Source: DASQHM01 sp035632095 (GTDB taxonomy: Bacteria; Pseudomonadota; Alphaproteobacteria; Ferrovibrionales; Ferrovibrionaceae). From it: DNA of 5,335 bases. A model generated the notes under the pieces. It did not search any database and was not told the origin of the DNA. It was given only the letters and a program-made list of their open reading frames with translations. A program made the translations under genes and the position numbers. This document shows positions 1 to 5,335 of the stretch, one piece after another (the stretch's first letter is position 1; each line of letters starts with the position of its first letter). Where the stretch lies: assembly GCA_035632095.1 (NCBI GenBank), contig DASQHM010000057.1, positions 1 through 5,335 on the forward strand, read 5' to 3'.

Positions 1-626
1 AGCTCGGCGTGAAGAGCGCCAAGGAATTGAGCGGCGCCACCGTCTGCGTGCAGCCCGGCACCACGACCGAGCTCAACCTCGCGGACTTTGCCCGCGCCAA
101 CAAGCTGCAGATCAAACCCGTGGTGATCGAAAACCTGTCCGAGGTCGAAGCCGCGTTCTTCGCCGGCCGGTGCGATGCCTATACCACCGACGCATCGGGC
201 CTGGCCTCGACGCGCGCCGCGCGCTCGAGCAATCCGGACGACTACTTGATCCTGCCGGAAATCATTTCCAAGGAGCCGCTGTCGCCTGCGGTACGCCAGG
301 GCGACGATGAATGGTTCAACATCGTCAAGTGGACGGTCTACGCGCTCATCCAGGCGGAAGAGAGCGGCGTCACCCAGGCCAACGTCGACGAGTTGAAAGG
401 ATCGACCCAGGACCCGCAGATCAAGCGCCTGCTCGGCGCCATTCCCGACATGGCCAAGGGCATCGAGCTCGACGACGGCTGGGCTTACCGCGCCATCAAG
501 TCGGTCGGCAACTACGGCGAAATCTTCGAGCGGAACGTAGGCGCCAATTCGCCGCTGAAGCTGTCGCGCGGGCTGAACCAGTTATGGACCAAAGGCGGGC
601 TCATGTACGCCATGCCAGTTCGCTGA
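1..626 (+). CDS. aapJ: General L-amino-acid ABC transporter, periplasmic binding protein AapJ (3' part)
   Basis: This is the C-terminal 207 residues of a family 3 solute-binding protein, the periplasmic component that captures L-amino acids and hands them to the AapQ-AapM permease. The frame is open to the left edge (first full codon at base 3), so the true start and signal peptide are outside. The GTG at 9 is internal, not a start. Seen: an early GTTTE segment (visible residues 19-23) and a CDAYTTD segment (57-63). In this family such segments belong to the second lobe and its ligand contact, the last Asp being the expected contact for the substrate amino group. The rest (DDEWFNIVKW, then AYRAIKSVGNYGEIFERN) is typical of AapJ rather than of the shorter His/Arg/Gln-binding relatives. 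Full-length AapJ is about 340 residues, so roughly 60 % is present. It stops with TGA at 624-626, and permease genes follow on the same strand. The family call is very secure; the ligand range is inferred from the Aap family. Confidence 0.95.
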   Translation, partial: LGVKSAKELSGATVCVQPGTTTELNLADFARANKLQIKPVVIENLSEVEAAFFAGRCDAYTTDASGLASTRAARSSNPDDYLILPEIISKEPLSPAVRQGDDEWFNIVKWTVYALIQAEESGVTQANVDELKGSTQDPQIKRLLGAIPDMAKGIELDDGWAYRAIKSVGNYGEIFERNVGANSPLKLSRGLNQLWTKGGLMYAMPVR

Positions 627-671
627 AGCGGGGCATTCGTACGCAAGGGGCGACTTCGGAATGAGCGCGCG
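627..671 (+). other. aapJ-aapQ spacer with a five-codon mini-ORF
   Basis: This 45-base gap is the longest between the aap genes. No ATG, GTG or TTG lies in the aapQ frame between the aapJ stop and 672, so the aapQ start is fixed by elimination. An out-of-frame ATG at 661 opens a mini-ORF (Met-Ser-Ala-Arg-stop) whose TGA at 673-675 overlaps the aapQ ATG as ATGA. That layout could couple translation, or may be chance. A short inverted repeat, CATTC at 634-638 with GAATG at 659-663, is too weak to call a processing or attenuation hairpin. No promoter or strong Shine-Dalgarno is evident. Confidence 0.3.
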
Positions 672-1856
672 ATGAGCGTCGACAGCGACAGGCGACGCCT
701 GCCGGCGCGCTCGTCGCTGTGGAACGACGCAAACACGCGCGCGATCCTCTACCAGATCGTCATCGCCGCCGCGGTCGTGCTTGCCGGCTGGTATCTGTTC
801 TCCAACGCCGCGGCCAACCTTGCGACCCGCAATATCGCCACGGGTTTCGGCTTCCTGCACCGCGAGGCGGGCTTCGAAATCGGCGAGCATGTCATCGACT
901 TCACGGCGTCCAGCACCTACGGACGCGCGTTCGTCGTCGGCATTCTCAACACGTTGAAAGCCGCCTCCATCGGCATCGTGCTGGCGACGATCCTCGGCAC
1001 GCTGATCGGCATTTCGCGCCTGTCCAGCAACTGGCTGATCGCGAAGCTGGCCTCAGTCTACGTGGAGGCGATCCGCAACGTACCGCTGCTGCTGCAGCTC
1101 TTTCTTTGGTACATCCTGATCAACTCGCTGCCGGGCCCGCGGCAGGCGCTCAATCCGATCGCAATGGTCTACATCAGCAACCGCGGCTTGCGCCTGCCGA
1201 CCTTCAGCGATCATCCCGTTCATTGGGTCATGGCGTTGCTTTTTCTCGTCGGCATCGCCGGCACTGTTTTCCTGTCACGCCGCGCGCGCCGCAAACAGGC
1301 GGAAACCGGTAGGCGTTCGCCGGTGTTTCTGCCGGGCGTCGCTTTGATCATCGGCCTGCCGTTGATCGCGTTTCTGGCGGCGGGCGCGCCGCTCGCGATC
1401 GACAAGCCCGAGCTCAAAGGCTTCAACTTCCTCGGCGGCATCGACCTCAGTCCGGAATTCGCGGCGCTCCTGTTCGGTCTCGTCGTCTATACCGCCGCCT
1501 ACATCGCGGAGATCGTGCGCGCCGGCATTCTTGCGGTGCCGAAAGGGCAGAGCGAAGCCGCCTTGGCGACCGGGTTGCCCAAGAGCCGCGTCCTCAGGCT
1601 TGTCGTGCTGCCGCAAGCGCTGCGCGTAATCGTGCCGCCCTTGACCAACGAGTACCTCAATCTCACCAAGAATTCGTCGCTGGCGGTCGGCATCGGCTTC
1701 CCCGATCTGGTCTCCATCGGCAACACCACGATCAACCAGACCGGCCAGGCGATCGAGGGCTTTGCCATGATGATGGCCGTGTACCTGACGATCAGCCTTC
1801 TGATCGCGGCCAGCATGAATTGGTACAACCGCGCCATTGCGCTGGTGGAGCGCTAG
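672..1856 (+). CDS. aapQ: General L-amino-acid ABC transporter, permease AapQ
   Basis: This is one of the two inner-membrane subunits that form the amino-acid channel. Its 394 residues match the usual AapQ length of about 400 and exceed the ~220 residues of simple HisM/GlnP-type permeases. Seen: a hydrophobic N-terminal segment (about 25-43) after a charged cytoplasmic tail, then further membrane segments near 87-113, 136-150, 183-201, 217-238, 262-280 and 365-381. The long insert between about 150 and 260 carries an Arg-rich loop (LSRRARRKQ, 201-209) and is characteristic of AapQ. The EAA loop that docks on the ATPase lies at about 294-318, with the EAALATG core and the later LPQALR. The ATG at 672 is the first possible start in frame, and its Shine-Dalgarno is weak. 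aapM begins 3 bases after the TAG stop. A GGTGGAG sequence at 1844-1850, inside the last codons of aapQ, serves as the aapM ribosome-binding site. Distinguishing AapQ from the related BztB rests on overall resemblance. Confidence 0.95.
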   Translation: MSVDSDRRRLPARSSLWNDANTRAILYQIVIAAAVVLAGWYLFSNAAANLATRNIATGFGFLHREAGFEIGEHVIDFTASSTYGRAFVVGILNTLKAASIGIVLATILGTLIGISRLSSNWLIAKLASVYVEAIRNVPLLLQLFLWYILINSLPGPRQALNPIAMVYISNRGLRLPTFSDHPVHWVMALLFLVGIAGTVFLSRRARRKQAETGRRSPVFLPGVALIIGLPLIAFLAAGAPLAIDKPELKGFNFLGGIDLSPEFAALLFGLVVYTAAYIAEIVRAGILAVPKGQSEAALATGLPKSRVLRLVVLPQALRVIVPPLTNEYLNLTKNSSLAVGIGFPDLVSIGNTTINQTGQAIEGFAMMMAVYLTISLLIAASMNWYNRAIALVER

Positions 1857-1859
1857 GGC

Positions 1860-2951
1860 ATGAGCAGCGCCGCCCAAACCCTCTCCGACCAGGGACCGCC
1901 GAGCGGCATGACGGGTCCGGTCGCCTGGGCGCGCGCCAATCTGTTCAACAGTTGGACCAATTCGATCCTGACCGTGATCGCCCTCTACATAATCGTTCGC
2001 GTCGGCTGGTCCCTGATCGGGTGGGGCATCGTGAATGCCGAATGGACCGGCAACGCCGCCGCCTGCCACAAGGCGGCGGGCGCCTGCTGGGCCGTGATCC
2101 ACGAAAAGTTCCGCCTGATGCTGTTCGGCACCTATCCGTACGCGCAGCAGTGGCGGCCTGCGCTGGCGATCGTTCTGTTCCTGGCCATGATCCCGCCGTC
2201 CTGCGTCCGGCAGATTTGGAATCGCTGGCTGCTCGTCGCCTGGGCCATCGTGCTCTTCGTCATGGGCTGGCTCATGTTCGGCGGCCTCGGCCTGCCGACG
2301 GTACAGACGTCGAATTTTGGCGGCCTGCCGCTGACGCTCATGCTGTCCATCGTCGGTATCCTGTTCGCGTTTCCGCTCGCCATGGTTTTGGCGCTCGGAC
2401 GCCGCTCGCGGCTGCCGGTGGTGCGGTCATTCTGCATCGGATACATCGAATTCTTCCGCGGCGTGCCGCTGATCTCGCTCCTCTTCCTCGCCTCCGCCAT
2501 GTTTCCGCTCTTCATGCCGGTCGGAGTGACCATCGACGGGCTGTTGCGCGCGCAAATCGCCGTGATCCTGTTCGCCGCGGCGTATATGGCGGAAGTCATC
2601 CGCGCCGGACTGCAGGCCTTGCCCAAAGGGCAATACGAGGCGGCGGAGGCGCTCGGCCTGAGTTACCCGAAGCGCACGGTGTTGATCGTCCTGCCGCAGG
2701 CGCTGAAGATCGTCATCCCGCCGCTGGTCAACAACTTCATCGGCACGTTCAAGAACACCTCGCTCGTGGTCATCATCGGTCTGTTCGATCTGCTCGGCAC
2801 CATCAAGCTGGCGACGCAGGACCCGGTTTGGCGCAGCTTCTCGTTCGAAGGCTACATTTTCGCCGCGGTCTTGTTCTTCGTGTTCTGCTTCTTTATGTCG
2901 AAGTTCAGCCAGTACCTCGAAAAGCTGCTGAGCCGCAGCAAGACCCGCTGA
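1860..2951 (+). CDS. aapM: General L-amino-acid ABC transporter, permease AapM
   Basis: This is the second inner-membrane permease, expected to pair with AapQ. It has 363 residues, in the normal AapM range. Seen: a cytoplasmic N-terminus (with WARANLF at 23-29) followed by membrane segments near 35-57, 98-113, 122-140, 157-180, 204-218, 231-248 and 331-347. An AapM-like periplasmic stretch lies at about 65-100 (ACHKAAGACWAVI, then the FGTYPYAQQWRP region). The EAA ATPase-docking loop is at about 260-282 (EAAEALGL, later LPQALK), followed by the IPPLVNNFIGTFKNTSL segment typical of polar amino-acid permeases. The ATG at 1860 lies 9 bases after GGTGGAG (1844-1850) and 3 bases after the aapQ stop, so the two are almost certainly co-translated. 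The gene is intact with no anomalies. The BztC branch is a possible alternative label, but the aapJQMP order and the companions favour AapM. Confidence 0.95.
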   Translation: MSSAAQTLSDQGPPSGMTGPVAWARANLFNSWTNSILTVIALYIIVRVGWSLIGWGIVNAEWTGNAAACHKAAGACWAVIHEKFRLMLFGTYPYAQQWRPALAIVLFLAMIPPSCVRQIWNRWLLVAWAIVLFVMGWLMFGGLGLPTVQTSNFGGLPLTLMLSIVGILFAFPLAMVLALGRRSRLPVVRSFCIGYIEFFRGVPLISLLFLASAMFPLFMPVGVTIDGLLRAQIAVILFAAAYMAEVIRAGLQALPKGQYEAAEALGLSYPKRTVLIVLPQALKIVIPPLVNNFIGTFKNTSLVVIIGLFDLLGTIKLATQDPVWRSFSFEGYIFAAVLFFVFCFFMSKFSQYLEKLLSRSKTR

Positions 2952-2958
2952 AAGAGGA
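2951..2958 (+). promoter_or_regulatory. Ribosome-binding site of aapP
   Basis: AAAGAGGA begins on the last base of the aapM stop codon and ends 7 bases before the ATG at 2966. It decides the aapP start. The aapP frame stays open far upstream, through aapM in another frame, so the longest possible ORF would badly overextend the protein. Confidence 0.75.
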
Positions 2959-2965
2959 CGCCACG

Positions 2966-3709
2966 ATGGACGAAGCCCCGATCATCGTCATGCAGAGCGT
3001 GCACAAGTGGTACGGCGAGTTTCACGTGCTGCGCGACATCAATCTCTCCGTGGCGAAGGGCGAGCGCATCGTCATCTGCGGTCCGTCCGGATCGGGCAAG
3101 TCAACGCTGATCCGTTGCCTCAACCGCCTGGAGGAGCACCAGCAGGGGCGGATCGCCGTCGACGGCATCGAAATCACCAGCGACGTGAAGAACATCGACG
3201 CCATCCGCCGCGAGGTCGGCATGGTGTTCCAGCAATTCAACCTGTTCCCGCACTTGACGGTGCTGCAGAACTGCACTTTGGCGCCGGTCTGGGTGCGCCA
3301 GATGCCGAAGGCCGAGGCCGAAGCCCTGGCCATGAAATACCTGGAACGGGTTCGCATTCCCGACCAGGCCAGCAAATATCCGGGCCAACTTTCCGGCGGC
3401 CAGCAGCAGCGCGTCGCAATCGCGCGCGCGCTCTGCATGAACCCCAAGGTCATGCTGTTCGACGAACCCACATCCGCGCTCGATCCGGAAATGATCAAGG
3501 AAGTGCTCGACGTGATGGTGGAGTTGGCGAATAGCGGCATGACTATGCTCTGCGTCACCCACGAGATGGGCTTCGCGCGCACCGTGGCCGATCGGGTGAT
3601 CTTCATGGACCGCGGCGAGATCGTCGAGCAGAACGAGCCCGAGCGTTTCTTCAGCAATCCGCAGAGCGAGCGCACGAGACTGTTCCTGAGCCAGATCCTC
3701 GCGCACTAG
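2966..3709 (+). CDS. aapP: General L-amino-acid ABC transporter, ATP-binding protein AapP
   Basis: This is the cytoplasmic ATPase that powers amino-acid import by dimerising beneath AapQ-AapM. It has 247 residues, a normal length for polar amino-acid ABC ATPases (GlnQ/HisP type). All nucleotide-binding motifs are present: Walker A GPSGSGKST at 39-47, Q-loop FQQFNLFPH from 88, signature LSGGQ at 142-146, Walker B VMLFDEP at 162-168 with catalytic Glu167, D-loop SALD at 170-173 and H-loop His199 in VTHEMGFAR. There is no extra C-terminal regulatory domain. The start at 2966 is chosen because it follows a good ribosome-binding site, lies 14 bases after the aapM stop and gives the family-typical N-terminus, with the Tyr16 A-loop in VHKWYGEF. 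Lying third after the permeases, it completes the aapJQMP set. Assignment to Aap rather than another amino-acid importer rests mainly on the neighbours, because these ATPases are very alike. Confidence 0.97.
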   Translation: MDEAPIIVMQSVHKWYGEFHVLRDINLSVAKGERIVICGPSGSGKSTLIRCLNRLEEHQQGRIAVDGIEITSDVKNIDAIRREVGMVFQQFNLFPHLTVLQNCTLAPVWVRQMPKAEAEALAMKYLERVRIPDQASKYPGQLSGGQQQRVAIARALCMNPKVMLFDEPTSALDPEMIKEVLDVMVELANSGMTMLCVTHEMGFARTVADRVIFMDRGEIVEQNEPERFFSNPQSERTRLFLSQILAH

Positions 3710-3717
3710 CCGGGCCG

Positions 3718-4407
3718 ATGGCGTCCTGGCTCGAGTTCTGGAACCAGCCGCACAGCATCTACGTCAGCCGCCGGCATCTCGAGGCGCATTACCGGCGCAT
3801 CGGCGACGACGTGCTGGCGCTCCTTCCCAAAAGACCCCTCGACCTGCTCGATTGGGGCTGCGGCCCGGCGCTGGCCGCACCGGTCTTGGCGCGAGCGGGA
3901 ATTCGGGTCGCGCTATACGACAGGGCGCGGAATACGCAGGCTGAGTTGCGCCGGCAATTCGCGAACGATCGCGGCATTGCAATCCTCGATGACGCATCCT
4001 ACGCGGCGCTTGCCGATGCGAGTTTCGACGCCGTCCTGGTGAATTCGGTGATTCAATATCTGGAGCGCGACGAGTTGGCGGCGCGCCTTGCCGAGTGGCG
4101 GCGCTTGCTGCGGCCTGGCGGATCGCTCTTCATCGGCGACGTGATCCCGCCCGACGCCGGTATTTTCGCCGATGCCGCGTCGCTTCTGCGGAGCGCCGCC
4201 GCCCATGGATTTCTGCTGCAGGCACTCGCCGGTCTCGGCCGGACCTTGGTCTCCGACTACCGGCGCATTCGCGGCGAACTGGGACTGCGGACGTATACGG
4301 CCGAAGCGATGCTCGAATTGTTGAAAACGGCCGGCTTCGCGGCGGAGAGGCTGCCGCGCAATATCGGATTCGCACCGCACCGCATGACGTTCCGCGCGAT
4401 GCGATAG
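3718..4407 (+). CDS. Class I SAM-dependent methyltransferase, substrate unknown
   Basis: The product is predicted to transfer a methyl group from S-adenosylmethionine to an unknown acceptor. It has 229 residues, is soluble, and shows no signal peptide or clear membrane anchor. Seen: glycine-rich motif I DWGCGPA at 45-51, the acidic residue ending strand 2 (Asp68 in LYDRA), the strand-4 segment FDAVLVNSVIQYL at 103-115, and LLRPGG at 130-135 followed by GDVIPPD. This order is the Methyltransf_11/25-type Rossmann fold. The N-terminal FWNQPHSIYVSRRHLEAHY and C-terminal RMTF stretches resemble, from memory, uncharacterised methyltransferases of Bradyrhizobium and relatives. The N-terminal block starts near residue 4, so the ATG at 3718 is the likely start despite a poor Shine-Dalgarno. 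It begins 8 bases after the aapP stop on the same strand, so it is probably read from the aap transcript, although it is not a known part of the transporter. It converges with the glycosyltransferase downstream. Fold call secure; substrate unknown. Confidence 0.85.
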   Translation: MASWLEFWNQPHSIYVSRRHLEAHYRRIGDDVLALLPKRPLDLLDWGCGPALAAPVLARAGIRVALYDRARNTQAELRRQFANDRGIAILDDASYAALADASFDAVLVNSVIQYLERDELAARLAEWRRLLRPGGSLFIGDVIPPDAGIFADAASLLRSAAAHGFLLQALAGLGRTLVSDYRRIRGELGLRTYTAEAMLELLKTAGFAAERLPRNIGFAPHRMTFRAMR

Positions 4408-4409
4408 GA

Positions 4410-4442
4410 GCGCCGGCGCCTAACGGTGCGCCAGGGCCGGCG
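4410..4442. repeat. GC-rich inverted repeats between convergent genes, possible weak terminator
   Basis: The 10-base perfect palindrome GCGCCGGCGC (4410-4419) fills most of the 12-base gap between two convergent stop codons. GGCGC at 4415-4419 can also pair with GCGCC at 4428-4432, and CGCCGG at 4411-4416 with CCGGCG at 4437-4442, so alternative GC stems are possible on both strands. No T-run follows on either strand, so this is not a canonical intrinsic terminator. In such GC-rich DNA the repeats could be partly chance. Confidence 0.3.
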
Positions 4443-5335
4443 ACTTGAGATGGCGTCGGTCGAGAACGACGGCGAGGAGGGCGCCCATCCGCTCCACCCG
4501 GTATACCTCTTCGCCCAGCAGCTGCTTGTCGCAGCCGTAGCGCGTGAAGGCGATGTAGAAATCGGCCTGGAAATCGCTGTCGGTGAGCTGGAAATTCTTC
4601 GGAAAGTAATAGGACGCGGAGAAGGGCGAGTCGCAGACCCGGATCTTGAAGCTCTGATTGTCGAAGTCAGGGCCGTATTGCCCTCGCAACTTGTCTTCGA
4701 GCGCATCCACCGCCTCGGCAAAGGAATTGGCCCAGTAGTCGAGCTCGAAGCGCTTCGCCGCACTCTTCATGCCGCCGGCGTAGCGGTTGTAGTAGACGTA
4801 TTCGTCGGGGTGCAGCCGCGCCATGATCGAGCCGTGATAGGCGAAGAAGGCGGCAATCAGCAGATAGGCGAAGCCGGTCAGCTTCTGGCGTTCCGCCGCG
4901 TCGAGCAGCCGGTCCAGGCCGACGGCGCCGGCAACCGCGATCGGCGGCAGCAGGAAGGGAAGTGGCGCATGCCGTCGAACAGGTTGACGTGCGCGGCGAC
5001 CACATAGACGAGCGGGAAGACGATGCTGAGCGCCAGCAGGCCGAAGCCGAGGCGCTTGTCGAGCGGCAATGCCTGCCGCGCCCGCTTGGCGGCCAGCAGT
5101 CCGGCAACGCCGGCGAAAATCGCCAGCGGCAGCACCATCTCGGGCAGCTTGATCGCCAGCTCGACCGGCAGGTAGTACCAGGGCGGATCGAGCGAACTGA
5201 AATACCTGCCGAAGAACTTCACCGGAATGTCGAACGGCAGATGCTGGAAGCGCATCATCGCGGTCCAGGGATTGGCCAGCGGCGCCGCTTGCGCCCACGG
5301 CCAGAACAGCAGCATCACCGGATAGGCGACGGCGA
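4420..5335 (-). pseudogene. Family 39-type membrane glycosyltransferase (PMT/ArnT-like), C-terminal part, frameshifted
   Basis: Read on the minus strand, this is the C-terminal 300 or so residues of a polytopic membrane glycosyltransferase of the GT39 kind, which typically moves a sugar from a polyprenyl-phosphate carrier to an acceptor at the periplasmic face. Two frames are needed. The first, from the right edge to about 4959, gives 125 residues, including LFWPWA, the DPPWYYLPVELAIKLPE region and NLFDGMRHF. The second, from 4956 to the TAG at 4422-4420, gives 178 residues, beginning FLLPPIAVAGAVGLDRLL, then an AYLLIAAFFAYHGSIM membrane segment, HPDEYVYYNRYAGG and RFELDYW. These match the late part of GT39 proteins in the right order, and the join needs one extra base. 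At least four hydrophobic spans are visible. Full proteins are usually about 500 residues, so the start and the acidic catalytic loop lie outside. The break could be a true mutation or a sequence error. Donor and acceptor are unknown. Family call good; exact activity unknown. Confidence 0.8.
4954..4961 (-). other. Site of the single-base frameshift in the glycosyltransferase
   Basis: On the minus strand the text reads CAC TTC CCTTCCTG. After Phe (4961-4959) only two bases, CC, remain before the Phe-Leu-Leu-Pro-Pro codons of the other frame (from 4956). Restoring one T, giving TTCCTCTTCCTG, would yield RHFLFLLPP, the form expected for this family. There is no obvious slippery heptamer, so loss of one base in this short C/T-rich repeat is the simplest reading. 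Confidence 0.7.

Noticed and set aside
9..11. GTG at base 9 as the start of a short 205-residue protein.
   Set aside because: The frame is open upstream to the window edge, and the protein would lack the signal peptide and first lobe of a family 3 binding protein, so this codon is an internal Val of truncated aapJ.
1275..2102. A 275-codon minus-strand open frame across the aapQ-aapM junction.
   Set aside because: It is the antisense reading of two clear membrane-protein genes, with Arg/Gly/His-rich low-complexity composition and no recognisable domain. Such shadows are common in GC-rich DNA.
3101..3706. A 201-codon minus-strand open frame opposite aapP.
   Set aside because: Open antisense frames are usual opposite GC-rich ABC ATPase genes. 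The translation has no domain of its own, and aapP has every motif intact.
1820..3709. A 629-codon open frame that would fuse a long N-terminal extension to the AapP ATPase.
   Set aside because: The first ~380 codons are an Arg/Ala/Pro-rich out-of-frame reading of aapM. AapP has its own ribosome-binding site at 2951-2958, and the 247-residue product from 2966 matches the family length.
4426..5007. A 193-codon plus-strand open frame downstream of the methyltransferase.
   Set aside because: It is the antisense of the glycosyltransferase. The minus strand shows recognisable GT39 segments (HPDEYVYYNRYAGG, RFELDYW), while the plus-strand product is Val/Glu/Arg-rich and featureless.
4960..5298. 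The upstream half of the 292-codon minus-strand open frame ending at 4420, read as a single intact protein.
   Set aside because: Before about 4956 this frame is Arg/Ala/Gly-rich shadow sequence, while the neighbouring minus-strand frame carries convincing membrane-glycosyltransferase sequence. A frameshift is the better explanation.

Overview
The window is GC-rich DNA (by eye about 60-65 % G+C). It carries most of a general L-amino-acid ABC uptake operon, aapJQMP, of the type described in Rhizobium and common across Alphaproteobacteria. The close match of all four products to the Aap branch, the codon use and the character of the flanking genes suggest an alphaproteobacterium, probably Hyphomicrobiales (Rhizobiales) or a related order. 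The genus cannot be told from this sequence.

Layout, left to right. Bases 1-626 are the 3' part of aapJ, the periplasmic amino-acid-binding protein, whose start lies outside the window. After a 45-base spacer come aapQ (672-1856) and aapM (1860-2951), the two inner-membrane permeases. Next is aapP (2966-3709), the ATPase. The gaps of 3 and 14 bases, each with a purine-rich ribosome-binding site where needed, indicate one transcript. Eight bases after aapP, on the same strand, is a class I SAM-dependent methyltransferase of unknown substrate (3718-4407). It probably sits at the tail of the same transcript.

On the opposite strand, converging on the methyltransferase with only 12 bases between the stop codons, is the C-terminal part of a family-39-type (PMT/ArnT-like) polytopic membrane glycosyltransferase. 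It runs off the right edge. As written, its reading frame is broken once, near 4957-4961, where one base appears to be missing. The two halves read sensibly in adjacent frames.

Functionally, AapJ delivers amino acids to an AapQ-AapM channel driven by an AapP dimer, giving broad-specificity amino-acid uptake at the inner membrane. The methyltransferase and glycosyltransferase are not known parts of that transporter and look like separate, possibly envelope-related functions. No RNA gene, mobile element, CRISPR array or clear promoter is visible, and there is no gene-free stretch over 300 bases. I do not see a previously undescribed system here. The points worth a second look are the frameshift in the glycosyltransferase and the tight attachment of the methyltransferase to the aap operon.
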